Assembly (NCBI GenBank): GCA_041394245.1
Contig: JAWKIR010000002.1
Coordinates: 992,001-1,056,000, forward strand
DNA from: Acidimicrobiales bacterium
GTDB lineage: Bacteria; Actinomycetota; Acidimicrobiia; Acidimicrobiales; Aldehydirespiratoraceae
Direction: 5' to 3'
Length of the DNA: 64,000 nt
This document shows, piece after piece, positions 1-8,080 of the stretch (the first letter of the stretch is position 1; each line of letters begins with the position of its first letter). A model generated the notes under the pieces. The model saw nothing but the letters and a program-made list of their open reading frames with translations. It searched no databases and was not told where the DNA came from. Position numbers and translations under genes: made by a program.

Positions 1-6
1 GGGCGT

Positions 7-726
7 TCAGCTGTCCGCGTTGAACTCCACCGCGCCACCGGCGCCGAGTTCGGTCTGCACCGGCGCGATCTCGATGGCGGGCGTCGAGATGCGAGCGGCG
101 CCGAGTTCGGTCGACACCCCGACCGGCGCCGCGGGCGGCGCGTCCCGGTCGGCGACGAGGACCAGTGTCCCCATACCGGTCGCGGCGATGACGACGCCGA
201 CGAGCGGAAGCAGCAGCTGGCGCCGAATCCGCCGCTGGTCGGCCGCGACGTCGGACCCTGAGTTCATGAGGCGGCGGAGTCGGGCATCGACGTCGTCGCC
301 GGCGAGGGACAGGGCGACGGACAGCACGTCGACGTCGACATCGCGCAGCTGCAACGGTGTGCCGACCGACAGATCCCGCAGGCGGTAGACGAGTGCCAGG
401 TAGCGGGTCAGGATCGCGTCGGGTCCGAAGCTCGGGTCGACGTCGATGTCGGTGCGGTTGACGGCGATGCGCCCCTCGTCCAGGTCGATGACCAGCTGCG
501 AGCGTTCGGGTACCAGTCCGGCGCCGGCGATGCCGTAGGCGTCGACCAGGGCGGCCAGCATCGGCTCGTCGAGATCCCGACGACCGTGCTCGACGTCGTC
601 CAACTCCACGACCGAGAGGCCTGCCCCCGACGCGAGATCGGCCAACTCCCGACCCGCGGCCAGGCGAGCCTGGCGGAGCAGAGCGCCGAGACGGCGCGGC
701 GGAACGAGACTCGTGGTCGTGCTCAT
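7..726 (-). CDS. Membrane-anchored helix-turn-helix protein
   Basis: No specific function is recognised. Residues about 12-65 read as a small XRE-type helix-turn-helix (beginning LGALLRQARLAAGRELADLA). A hydrophilic middle, a basic patch (RRIRR) and a single membrane segment at about 171-192 follow, then a Pro/Ala-rich outer tail. A cytoplasmic HTH with one TM and an outer tail resembles the RodZ layout, so a membrane-tethered DNA-binding or cell-shape role is possible (inference). The gene lies 18 bases downstream of the mannosyltransferase gene on the same strand and is probably cotranscribed with it. It is complete although it touches the window edge. Confidence 0.7.
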   Translation of the reverse strand: MSTTTSLVPPRRLGALLRQARLAAGRELADLASGAGLSVVELDDVEHGRRDLDEPMLAALVDAYGIAGAGLVPERSQLVIDLDEGRIAVNRTDIDVDPSFGPDAILTRYLALVYRLRDLSVGTPLQLRDVDVDVLSVALSLAGDDVDARLRRLMNSGSDVAADQRRIRRQLLLPLVGVVIAATGMGTLVLVADRDAPPAAPVGVSTELGAARISTPAIEIAPVQTELGAGGAVEFNADS

Positions 727-744
727 ACCCTCACGGGTCGGCAG

Positions 745-1467
745 TCAGCGGCGGAATCTGAGCAGGCGGTCGCGCACGCCCCACCAGGTGACGAGCACGA
801 GTGCCTCGACCACGATCCGGCTCGACATCTTCGAGGTGCCACGCACCCGGTCGACGAACTGGATCGGCACTTCCTCGACCGTGCCGCCGCTCTGCAGCAC
901 GCGATGGGCCATCTCGATCTGGAAGCCGTAGCCGTCGGCGCGCACCGTCTGGAAGTCGATCTTCGCGAGGGCGCTCGAGGCGTAGGCCCGAAAGCCGCTC
1001 GTCGCATCGTTCACACCGATTCCGAGCACGCGGGATGCGTAGCGGTTGCCCCATTTCGACAATGCACGACGATGCCACTTCCAGTCGGGAATGGACCCAC
1101 CTGCGATGTAGCGGCTGCCGATCGCCAGGTCGGCGCCCGCCTCGACCGCGGCGAGCAGCGACGGCAGCGCCGCGGGATCGTGCTGGAGGTCGCTGTCCAT
1201 CTCGACCATCACGTCGAAGCCGTGGATCAGGCCGTGGCGGAAGCCGTCGCGATACGCGGACCCCAGACCGGACTTCGACGGTCGCCGCATGACTTCGACA
1301 TTGCCGATCTCGGCATCCATCGACTCGGCGATGTCGGCGGTGCCGTCGGGCGAGCCATCGTCCACCACGAGCACGCTGGCATCGGGGCATGCGGCGCGCA
1401 GCAGGCGAAGCACCTCCCGGATGTTCGCCGCCTCGTCGTATGTGGGAAGAACTACCAGGGCACGCAC
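745..1467 (-). CDS. Polyprenol-phosphate mannosyltransferase-like GT2 glycosyltransferase
   Basis: A 240-residue GT2 enzyme of the DPM1/Ppm1 type, which transfers mannose from GDP-mannose to a polyprenyl phosphate lipid at the inner membrane face. Seen in the sequence: the N-terminal strand VVLPTYDEAANI, the nucleotide-binding VVDDGSPDGT, the metal-binding EMDSDLQHDP, the GSRYIAGG motif and a TSGFRAY acceptor-region motif. Length matches stand-alone DPM1/Ppm1 domains. There is no C-terminal membrane or Lnt-like domain as in the fused mycobacterial Ppm1. It leads a two-gene minus-strand unit with the HTH membrane protein. The product would feed mannosylated lipids or protein O-mannosylation; a PimB-like enzyme occurs elsewhere in the window. 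Confidence 0.88.
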   Translation of the reverse strand: MRALVVLPTYDEAANIREVLRLLRAACPDASVLVVDDGSPDGTADIAESMDAEIGNVEVMRRPSKSGLGSAYRDGFRHGLIHGFDVMVEMDSDLQHDPAALPSLLAAVEAGADLAIGSRYIAGGSIPDWKWHRRALSKWGNRYASRVLGIGVNDATSGFRAYASSALAKIDFQTVRADGYGFQIEMAHRVLQSGGTVEEVPIQFVDRVRGTSKMSSRIVVEALVLVTWWGVRDRLLRFRR

Positions 1468-1545
1468 CGCCGGGAACTCTATCCTGGGGCACCGGAGGGG
1501 CGCGCCGCCTCGGTCCGTGCCGTCTCGCGTCGGTAGGCTGCGGCC

Positions 1546-1845
1546 GTGGCTTCCTCCTCCCCCAACCCGTCGACCGCCGGGTCACCACAGACCGCCGCGC
1601 CACCGCTGCTGGCTCGGGTCCTCGCGATCATCTCGATCCTCATCGGCGGACTGTGCGGCGGCCTGATCGGCTTCGCGGTGACCGACGTGTCGTGCACCGA
1701 CGGGTGCACGACGACCGCCGGCGTCGTCGGATTCGCGAGCGCGATCGGCTGTGCGCTCGGGGTCGCCGTCGTGGCCGTGCTCGCGCTACGAGCAATGGCC
1801 GAGTGGGACGAGAAGGAAACCCGCCGCCGAGCCCACGAAGAATGA
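1546..1845 (+). CDS. Small two-TM membrane protein
   Basis: No family recognised. This 99-residue protein starts with a Ser/Pro/Thr-rich tail and then has two hydrophobic segments (about 23-46 and 60-82) separated by a short loop with two cysteines (VSCTDGC). It ends in a charged tail (EWDEKETRRRAHEE). The start is GTG. Its stop overlaps the ATG of the inositol-phosphatase gene by four bases (ATGA), implying translational coupling. Nothing in it indicates an enzymatic role. Confidence 0.65.
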   Translation: MASSSPNPSTAGSPQTAAPPLLARVLAIISILIGGLCGGLIGFAVTDVSCTDGCTTTAGVVGFASAIGCALGVAVVAVLALRAMAEWDEKETRRRAHEE

Positions 1846-2645
1846 GCGCCCGCCCCGACGAGCCGCTCGCGCACGGGTTGCTCGCGCTCGCGGATCGTGC
1901 CATCGACCTGGTGGTACCCGGCCTCCGCGAGGCCCTCCACACGATGGACCTCGATGCCGGCACGAAGTCGAGCCAGACCGACCTCGTGACCGAGTTCGAC
2001 ACCTGGTCCGAACGCACGATCGTCGATGCGATCACCGCGGCTCGACCCGACGACGGCTTTCTCGGCGAGGAAGGCGCCCGCGTCGAGGGGTCGACCGGCG
2101 TCGTCTGGCTCATCGACCCGATCGACGGGACGACCAATTTCGTCTACGACCTCCCGGGCTGCTCCGTGTCGATCGCCGCGTCGGTCGACGGTGTGATGAC
2201 GGTCGGTGCGGTCCACGACCTGGTACGCGACGAGCGCTTCCGGGCGACGCTGGGCGGTGGCGCGACCCGCAACCACGAACCGATCGCCGTGAGCCGGCGG
2301 CGCGACCTCGCGACCTCTCTCGTCGCGACCGGCTTCTCCTACGACGCCGACCGTCGCAGAGCCCAGGCCGCCGCCCTCACGATCCTGCTTCCCCAGGTGC
2401 GCGACATCCGCCGTCTCGGCGGTGCCGCCGTCGACCTCTGCGCGCTGGCGTGCGGACGTGTCGACGCGTACTACGAGCGAGGACTGCAACCGTGGGACTC
2501 GGCCGCCGGGGCCCTGATCGCCACCGAGGCCGGCGCGGTGCTCGAGGATCGATCCGCCCTCGACGGCGCTCTGGTCGGCGCGGCACCGGGCATCTCCGAA
2601 GATTTCTTTTTGCTCGTTGATGCGGCAGGAGGCCACACCGCCTGA
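1842..2645 (+). CDS. Inositol monophosphatase family protein
   Basis: A 267-residue Mg-dependent phosphatase of the IMPase/FBPase/HisN superfamily. Seen: the metal-binding GEEG at about 75-78, the hallmark DPIDGTTNF at 92-100 and the C-terminal WDSAAG at 218-223, so all three metal sites are present. The family hydrolyses inositol monophosphate, histidinol phosphate or related sugar phosphates, and the substrate cannot be told from the motifs. The ATG at 1842 is chosen because it overlaps the preceding stop (ATGA) and gives the normal family length; an in-frame extension upstream to 1389 is antisense to the mannosyltransferase and unlikely. Confidence 0.88.
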   Translation: MSARPDEPLAHGLLALADRAIDLVVPGLREALHTMDLDAGTKSSQTDLVTEFDTWSERTIVDAITAARPDDGFLGEEGARVEGSTGVVWLIDPIDGTTNFVYDLPGCSVSIAASVDGVMTVGAVHDLVRDERFRATLGGGATRNHEPIAVSRRRDLATSLVATGFSYDADRRRAQAAALTILLPQVRDIRRLGGAAVDLCALACGRVDAYYERGLQPWDSAAGALIATEAGAVLEDRSALDGALVGAAPGISEDFFLLVDAAGGHTA

Positions 2646-2700
2646 GCCGATTCGCCGTGTGGTCGCCATTCGCGGCCGGAATCTGGCACGATCATGCATC

Positions 2701-3381
2701 GTGGGAAGCCGAATTCTTACCGTTGAGGACGACGAACGCATCCGCACCTCGGTTCGCCTCGCCCTCGAGGACGAGGGATACGACGTCGTCGAGGCCGAGT
2801 CGGGCGAGGACGCGCTGCTCGCGTTCGGCCAGAACCCGGCCGACGTCGTACTGATCGACATCATGCTCCCGGGCATGGACGGCTTCGAGGTCTGTCGGGC
2901 CATCCGCAAGATCTCCGACGTCCCGATCGTCATGGTCACCGCACGAGCCGACACCCACGATGTGGTGGCCGGACTCGAAGCCGGCGCCGACGACTACCTC
3001 ACGAAGCCGCACGCGCCGAAGGAGCTGTCCGCTCGCATCCGGGCGTTGCTGCGTCGAGTCCGACCCGCCGAACCCGGCGCTCGCCACCTCGTGTTCGGTG
3101 AACTCGAGATCATCCCCGACGAGGGCGTGGTACGCGTCGGGACCCGAGAGGTCCACCTCACGAAGACCGAGTTCCGGCTGCTCGTCGAACTCGCATCGAA
3201 CGCCGGCCGGGTGTTCTCCCGCGAGGTGCTGCTGGAGCGGGTGTGGGGCTACGGCTACTTCGGCGACGGTCGCCTCGTCGACGTGCACATCCGACGACTC
3301 CGCACGAAGATCGAGCCGGATCCGGCCAATCCGCGCCATGTCGTCACCGTTCGGGGCCTGGGCTACAAGCTCCAGGCCTGA
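2701..3381 (+). CDS. mtrA: OmpR-family response regulator, MtrA-like
   Basis: A 226-residue two-domain regulator. The receiver has acidic residues near 10-12, phosphoacceptor Asp53 in LIDIMLPGMDG and the conserved Lys102 in YLTKP. A winged-helix DNA-binding domain follows and ends in the usual VRGLGYKL. The segment VPIVMVTARADTHDVVAGLE closely resembles mycobacterial MtrA. MtrA controls cell-wall, division and osmotic genes in actinobacteria. GTG at 2701 is chosen because the protein then begins directly at the first receiver strand. An MtrB-like kinase follows 6 bases downstream and then a lipoprotein, matching the mtrA-mtrB-lpqB order; the orthology is inferred from this order and similarity. 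Confidence 0.9.
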   Translation: MGSRILTVEDDERIRTSVRLALEDEGYDVVEAESGEDALLAFGQNPADVVLIDIMLPGMDGFEVCRAIRKISDVPIVMVTARADTHDVVAGLEAGADDYLTKPHAPKELSARIRALLRRVRPAEPGARHLVFGELEIIPDEGVVRVGTREVHLTKTEFRLLVELASNAGRVFSREVLLERVWGYGYFGDGRLVDVHIRRLRTKIEPDPANPRHVVTVRGLGYKLQA

Positions 3382-3387
3382 TCCGCC

Positions 3388-4812
3388 ATGAAAACGCGGT
3401 GGGAACGACTCGGCCTCCGCGCCCGCGTCGCGCTCCTCTTCGCGCTCGGCGGTCTGCTGCTGTCGGTCACGATCTCGCTCGTCACGCTCACCTTCAGCCG
3501 ACAGTCCCTCCTCGAGCAGCGCGAGGACGCGGCGCTCGAGAACTTCAACTTCAACGCAAAGATCGTCCAGGAACAACTGACCGAGGAATCCGACGCCGTC
3601 GCCATTCGCGGCATCATCGAATCGCTCTCGACCCCACGGGGCGAGTTCCCCCTCCTGCGTGTCGACGAGCTCTGGGACGGTCGCAACACCACGCGTTTCA
3701 ACCAGGACAAGCTTCCCGAGTCGCTCGTCAGCGTGGTGGGGCTGGAGGGAGGCAACGCGGCGATGATCCGGGCCGAGATCGACGGAGTGCCGGCCATCAT
3801 CAGCGGCATCCCGTTGTCCAACAACCCCCGGAACGCCAACTACTACGAAGCCCTGCTGCTCGACGACGTGGAGGACACGCTGTCCTCGCTCGGCGCCGTC
3901 GTCGCCGGCGCCAGTGTGGTGACGACCCTCCTCGCTGCGGCGATCGGCGTGTGGGCGGCGCGGCGGGCCCTGTCGCCGGTGAGCGATGTTCGCCGTGCTG
4001 CGGAGTCGCTCGCTGCCGGCGAGCTCGACACCCGCCTCGACATGCCGGCCGACCACGACCTCGCCTCGCTGGCCTCGTCATTCAACGAGATGGCCACCTC
4101 GCTCGAGGACCGGATCGAGCGCGACGCCCGATTCGCGTCCGAGGTCAGCCACGAACTCCGTTCACCCTTGATGACACTGAGCGCGTCGATCGAGGTGCTC
4201 AACAACAGTCGCGAGTCGCTTCCCGAACGCAGCCAACAGGCCCTCACCCTCCTCAACGACGACGTCACCCGCTTCACGCAGCTCGTCGAGGACCTCCTCG
4301 AGATCAGCCGGTTCGACGTCGGCACGGCGTCCCTCCAGATCGACGCGCTCGACCTGGTCGAATTCGTGCGCCAAGCCGTGGAGCACTCGAGCCGCCCCGA
4401 CGCGATGCTGACGGCGTCCCACGACGTCGAAGGCCTGGTCATCGCGGCCGACAAACGGCGGCTCGCGCAGGTGATCGCCAACCTCATCCAGAACGCCGAC
4501 AAGTACGGCGACGGCGCCATCGACGTCCTGATCTCCGTCGACGACGACACGGTGCTGCTCGCAGTGCAGGACGAGGGCCCGGGGATCCCCGAGGCCGAGC
4601 GGTCGGTCATCTTCGACCGCTTCAGCCGAGGGTCCGCCGGCGGCCGCCGCGGCTACGACACCGGCACCGGCCTGGGGCTCTCGCTGGTCGCGGAACACAT
4701 CGGATTGCACGGGGGTACGGTCTGGTGCGAAGACCGGCCCGACGGAAGGGCCGGGGCCCGCTTCGTGATCGCGATCCCGGTGGGCGACGTGTCATTGGAG
4801 GAACTCGCATGA
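3388..4812 (+). CDS. mtrB: Sensor histidine kinase, MtrB-like
   Basis: A 474-residue membrane kinase. Order seen: TM1 about 12-34, an extracytoplasmic sensor of roughly 130 residues, TM2 about 168-190, HAMP about 190-245, then the HisKA box SEVSHELRSP with phosphoacceptor His255. The ATPase domain has an N box (NLIQNADKYG), G1 (DEGPGIPE) and G2 (GTGLGLSLV). It would phosphorylate the adjacent MtrA-like regulator. The MtrA stop lies 6 bases upstream and its own stop overlaps the lipoprotein ATG (ATGA), so the three genes form one transcription unit. The sensor domain shows no recognisable ligand fold by eye. Confidence 0.9.
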   Translation: MKTRWERLGLRARVALLFALGGLLLSVTISLVTLTFSRQSLLEQREDAALENFNFNAKIVQEQLTEESDAVAIRGIIESLSTPRGEFPLLRVDELWDGRNTTRFNQDKLPESLVSVVGLEGGNAAMIRAEIDGVPAIISGIPLSNNPRNANYYEALLLDDVEDTLSSLGAVVAGASVVTTLLAAAIGVWAARRALSPVSDVRRAAESLAAGELDTRLDMPADHDLASLASSFNEMATSLEDRIERDARFASEVSHELRSPLMTLSASIEVLNNSRESLPERSQQALTLLNDDVTRFTQLVEDLLEISRFDVGTASLQIDALDLVEFVRQAVEHSSRPDAMLTASHDVEGLVIAADKRRLAQVIANLIQNADKYGDGAIDVLISVDDDTVLLAVQDEGPGIPEAERSVIFDRFSRGSAGGRRGYDTGTGLGLSLVAEHIGLHGGTVWCEDRPDGRAGARFVIAIPVGDVSLEELA

Positions 4813-5495
4813 AGCGCTTCATCTCGGTCCTCGCGCTCGCGCTCCTGGCCGTCGGTTGCTCCCTGCCCACCGACGACAGCGCCCAGGTGATCCCCGAAGC
4901 CGAACTGGCGCCGTCGCTCCAGAAGGTCCCCACCACCACGACGGCGCCGCCCCCGGAGTTCCAGACCCGCGACTTCGCCTACTTCCTGCTCGAGCAGAAG
5001 CCCGAAACCGAGCAGCGCGTGGTCCGCCAGGTCGTCGTCCCGATCCCGGTGGGTTCAGGTTCGTTGTTCGATGCCATCGAGCCGATGGAGATCGACGGCT
5101 TCAAGGAGACGATCGGCGCGGATGCGGCGTTGATCAACACCGTCAACCAGTACGACATCGTCGCCGTCGAGATCAACGACGACATCGCGACGGTGTTTCT
5201 CGAGTCGCTCGGCAGCGAGCCACCCAACGTTCCGGTGCTCCGCGACGTCGCCGCCCAACTGGTGTGGACGCTGACCGGCGACGGGCAGGTCGACGGTGTC
5301 CTCTTCAACGTCGACGGCGCGCCGCAGTCGATCCCCACGTCTGCCGAGTCGGTCGATCGGCCGGTCGACATCGACGACTACGCGACCTACAACGAGCAGA
5401 ACACAGGCACCACCACGACCCTCCCGACGGGCTCGACCACCACGACGACGACCGTGCCCCCCGACGACTCGGTGCCCCCGACGACGACTAGCTGA
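4809..5495 (+). CDS. GerMN-domain lipoprotein (LpqB-like position)
   Basis: A 228-residue secreted lipoprotein. The signal peptide ends in LLAVGC with lipid-modified Cys17, and a short Thr/Pro linker follows. A single GerMN-like domain at about 50-175 includes FLLEQKPETEQRVV, DVAAQLVWTLT and a DGVLFNVDG strand, and a long Thr/Pro-rich tail ends the protein. Mycobacterial LpqB, a partner of MtrB, also carries a GerMN domain but adds a beta-propeller that is absent here. Position directly after mtrB with an ATGA overlap suggests the same partnership (inference). Its 3' end overlaps the convergent phosphofructokinase gene by eight bases. Confidence 0.82.
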   Translation: MKRFISVLALALLAVGCSLPTDDSAQVIPEAELAPSLQKVPTTTTAPPPEFQTRDFAYFLLEQKPETEQRVVRQVVVPIPVGSGSLFDAIEPMEIDGFKETIGADAALINTVNQYDIVAVEINDDIATVFLESLGSEPPNVPVLRDVAAQLVWTLTGDGQVDGVLFNVDGAPQSIPTSAESVDRPVDIDDYATYNEQNTGTTTTLPTGSTTTTTTVPPDDSVPPTTTS

Positions 5496-6519
5496 AGAAC
5501 GTCCGGTTCGCGTCGAGCAGCTCCGGGTGGGTGTATTTCAGCTCGGAGATGCACTCGGCCAAGGGGGCTCGAACGACCTCGCCGTTGCGGAGGGCGACCA
5601 TCGTCCCGAAGTCACGGTCGTGGGCCGCCTCCATCGCTGCGACCCCGTACCAGGTCGAGAGCACCCGGTCGAAGGCCGTCGGTGTCCCCCCGCGTTGCAC
5701 GTGGCCGAGGATGGTCACCCTCGTCTCGAAGCCGGTCCGGGCCTCGATCTCGGAGGCCACGACGTTGACGATGCCGCCCAGACGTTGATGCCCGTACTCG
5801 TCGATCGAGGGTTCGGGGATCTCGATGGTGCCCGGCGCCGGCACCGCACCCTCGGCGACCACCACGATCGACGCGAAGCGACCGCGATGGTGACGACGGA
5901 GGATCGAATCGCAGACCGCCTGGATGTCGAACGGTTCCTCGGGGACCAGCGTCACGGTCGCCCCGCCGGCGATCCCGGCCCATGTGGCGATGTGGCCCAC
6001 ATGGCGCCCCATCACCTCGACCACCATGACCCGGTTGTGCGACTCGGCGGTGGTGTGCAGCCGATCGATCGCGTCGGTGGCGATCTGGACGGCGGTGTCG
6101 AACCCGAACGTCATCTCGGTGCCGCCGATGTCGTTGTCGATCGTCTTCGGCACACCGATCACGGGCACGCCGTCTTCGACCATCAGGCGGTTGGCACACG
6201 AGAGCGTGCCCTCACCCCCGATCACGATCAACGCCTCGACCCCGTTCTCCGCCATCGTCGCCTTCACCCGCTCGACCCCGTCGTCGACCATGTAGGGCGT
6301 CATCCGGGTCGTGCCGATGATCGTTCCGCCCCGCGGAAGCAGCCCTCGGCATGCCTCGACATCGAGCGTCCGGAATCGGTTCTCGAGCAGACCCTGATAG
6401 CCGTCGAGGAAGCCGACGACCTCGTCGCCGTAGTCGCGTTCGGCCTTGCGGACCACGCCGCGGATCACGGCATTGAGTCCGGGGCAGTCGCCGCCACCGG
6501 TCAGCACTCCGACTCTCAT
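5488..6519 (-). CDS. pfkA: 6-phosphofructokinase (group III type)
   Basis: A 343-residue enzyme phosphorylating fructose 6-phosphate to the 1,6-bisphosphate in glycolysis. Seen: the N-terminal GGGDCPGLNAVIRG, IVIGGEGTL, the catalytic PKTIDNDIGG and MGRHVGH in the sugar-binding region. Gly in the GGEG motif (the Gly104 position of the E. coli enzyme) is the residue typical of ATP users, whereas PPi-dependent forms have Asp there. Lys in PKTIDND is typical of the mixed-substrate actinobacterial clade. The start is the Met of MRVGVLTGGG, because upstream in-frame sequence is not family-like. It is divergent from glycerol kinase with 70 bases between starts. Confidence 0.93.
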   Translation of the reverse strand: MRVGVLTGGGDCPGLNAVIRGVVRKAERDYGDEVVGFLDGYQGLLENRFRTLDVEACRGLLPRGGTIIGTTRMTPYMVDDGVERVKATMAENGVEALIVIGGEGTLSCANRLMVEDGVPVIGVPKTIDNDIGGTEMTFGFDTAVQIATDAIDRLHTTAESHNRVMVVEVMGRHVGHIATWAGIAGGATVTLVPEEPFDIQAVCDSILRRHHRGRFASIVVVAEGAVPAPGTIEIPEPSIDEYGHQRLGGIVNVVASEIEARTGFETRVTILGHVQRGGTPTAFDRVLSTWYGVAAMEAAHDRDFGTMVALRNGEVVRAPLAECISELKYTHPELLDANRTFFS

Positions 6520-6589
6520 CGCATCTCCTCGGGTTGGACGGGATGGTAGCGACCGACGACCCACCACCGCCGGAGTATCGTCGCCGGGC

Positions 6590-8071
6590 ATGGGAATCGT
6601 CATCGCCATCGACGCAGGAACCACCGGTGTCCGTTCGTTCGCCATCGACGAGCACGGGGTGCCGCTCGGCTTCACCTACCGCGAGTTCACGCAACACTTC
6701 CCGCGCCCGGGGTGGGTCGAGCACGATGCCGATGAGATCTGGGACGCCGTCGTCGCGACGCTGGCCGAGCTGCTCGCCACACTCGACCGACCGGTCGCAG
6801 CGATCGGCATCACCGACCAGCGCGAGACGGTCGTCGTCTGGGACAAGCGGACCGGTCGCCCTCGTCACCGTGCCATCGTCTGGCAGGACCGCCGTACCGC
6901 GGCTCGCTGCGAACAGCTCGAGGCCAACGGCGCACTCGATCTCGTGCGCTCCACCACCGGCCTCGTGCTCGACCCGTACTTCTCCGGCACCAAGCTCGAA
7001 TGGCTGTTGGGCGAGGGCGGTGTCGAGGCCGACGACGACCTGCTCTTCGGCACCGTCGATTCGTGGCTCGTCTGGAAGCTCACCGGCGGAGTGCACGCGA
7101 CCGACGGCTCGAATGCGAGCCGCACCATGCTCTACGACATCCGGACCAACGACTGGTCGGCCGAGATGTGCGAACTGCTGCACATCCCCATGCGCATCCT
7201 TCCCGAGGTACGCCCGTCGTCGGGCCGATTCGGCGTCACGACCGCCGACCTCCCGACCGGTGCCGGCATCCCCGTCAGTGGGATCGCCGGCGATCAGCAG
7301 GCCGCGCTCTTCGGGCAGGCGTGCTTTTCTCCCGGCCAGGCCAAGAACACCTACGGCACGGGTTCCTTCGTGCTCATGAACGTCGGCACCGCGTGTCCTG
7401 AACCGGTCGAAGGCCTGCTCACCACCGTTGCCTGGACGCTCGACGGTCCGAGCGGCCCGGAAACCACCTACGCGTACGAGGGGGCGATCTTCGCGACCGG
7501 TGCCGCGATCCAATGGCTGCGCGACGGGCTCGGCATCATCGCCGCCGCCTCCGAGACGGGCCCCCTCGCCGAATCGGTGGCCGACAGCGGCGGGGTCGTC
7601 TTCGTCCCTGCGCTGGCGGGCCTCGGCGCCCCGTACTGGGACCCGCGGGCCCGGGGCACCATGCTCGGGCTCACCCGCGGGACCGGCCGGGCCGAGATCG
7701 TGCGGGCGACCGTCGAGGCGATCGCTTACCAGAGCCGCGATGTGGTCGACGCGATGGCCAGAGCGGCCGGCCGAGGGGTGACCGAACTCCGCGTCGACGG
7801 TGGTGCCTCGGTCATGGATCTTCTCCTGCAGCTGCAGGCCGACCAGCTCGGCGTGCCCGTCATCCGCGCATCCGTGCCCGAGACGACGGCGCTCGGTGCC
7901 GCGTACCTCGCCGGTATCGCCGAGGGCGTCTGGGACGGCACTGCCGACGTTGCGGCCAACTGGTCCGCCGACCGGACGTTCTCACCGTCGGCCGACCGGA
8001 CCCGCGCCGACGCCGACTACGCCCGCTGGCGCCGCGGCGTGGAACGCTCGCTCGACTGGGACCTCGACTGA
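6590..8071 (+). CDS. glpK: Glycerol kinase
   Basis: A 493-residue FGGY-family kinase converting glycerol plus ATP to sn-glycerol 3-phosphate in the cytoplasm. Seen: the N-terminal phosphate loop IAIDAGTTGVRS, ITDQRETVVVWDK, IVWQDRRT, the catalytic-region GIAGDQQAALFGQ and the adenosine-binding ELRVDGGASVMDLLLQLQAD near the C terminus. Length matches the family. The ATG at 6590 sits directly before the first strand. An odd CPEPVEG heptapeptide lies in the loop after YGTGSFVLMN, encoded by a REP-like palindrome (see findings). No glycerol facilitator or GlpD is adjacent. Confidence 0.95.
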   Translation: MGIVIAIDAGTTGVRSFAIDEHGVPLGFTYREFTQHFPRPGWVEHDADEIWDAVVATLAELLATLDRPVAAIGITDQRETVVVWDKRTGRPRHRAIVWQDRRTAARCEQLEANGALDLVRSTTGLVLDPYFSGTKLEWLLGEGGVEADDDLLFGTVDSWLVWKLTGGVHATDGSNASRTMLYDIRTNDWSAEMCELLHIPMRILPEVRPSSGRFGVTTADLPTGAGIPVSGIAGDQQAALFGQACFSPGQAKNTYGTGSFVLMNVGTACPEPVEGLLTTVAWTLDGPSGPETTYAYEGAIFATGAAIQWLRDGLGIIAAASETGPLAESVADSGGVVFVPALAGLGAPYWDPRARGTMLGLTRGTGRAEIVRATVEAIAYQSRDVVDAMARAAGRGVTELRVDGGASVMDLLLQLQADQLGVPVIRASVPETTALGAAYLAGIAEGVWDGTADVAANWSADRTFSPSADRTRADADYARWRRGVERSLDWDLD

Positions 8072-8080
8072 GCGTCGCCG

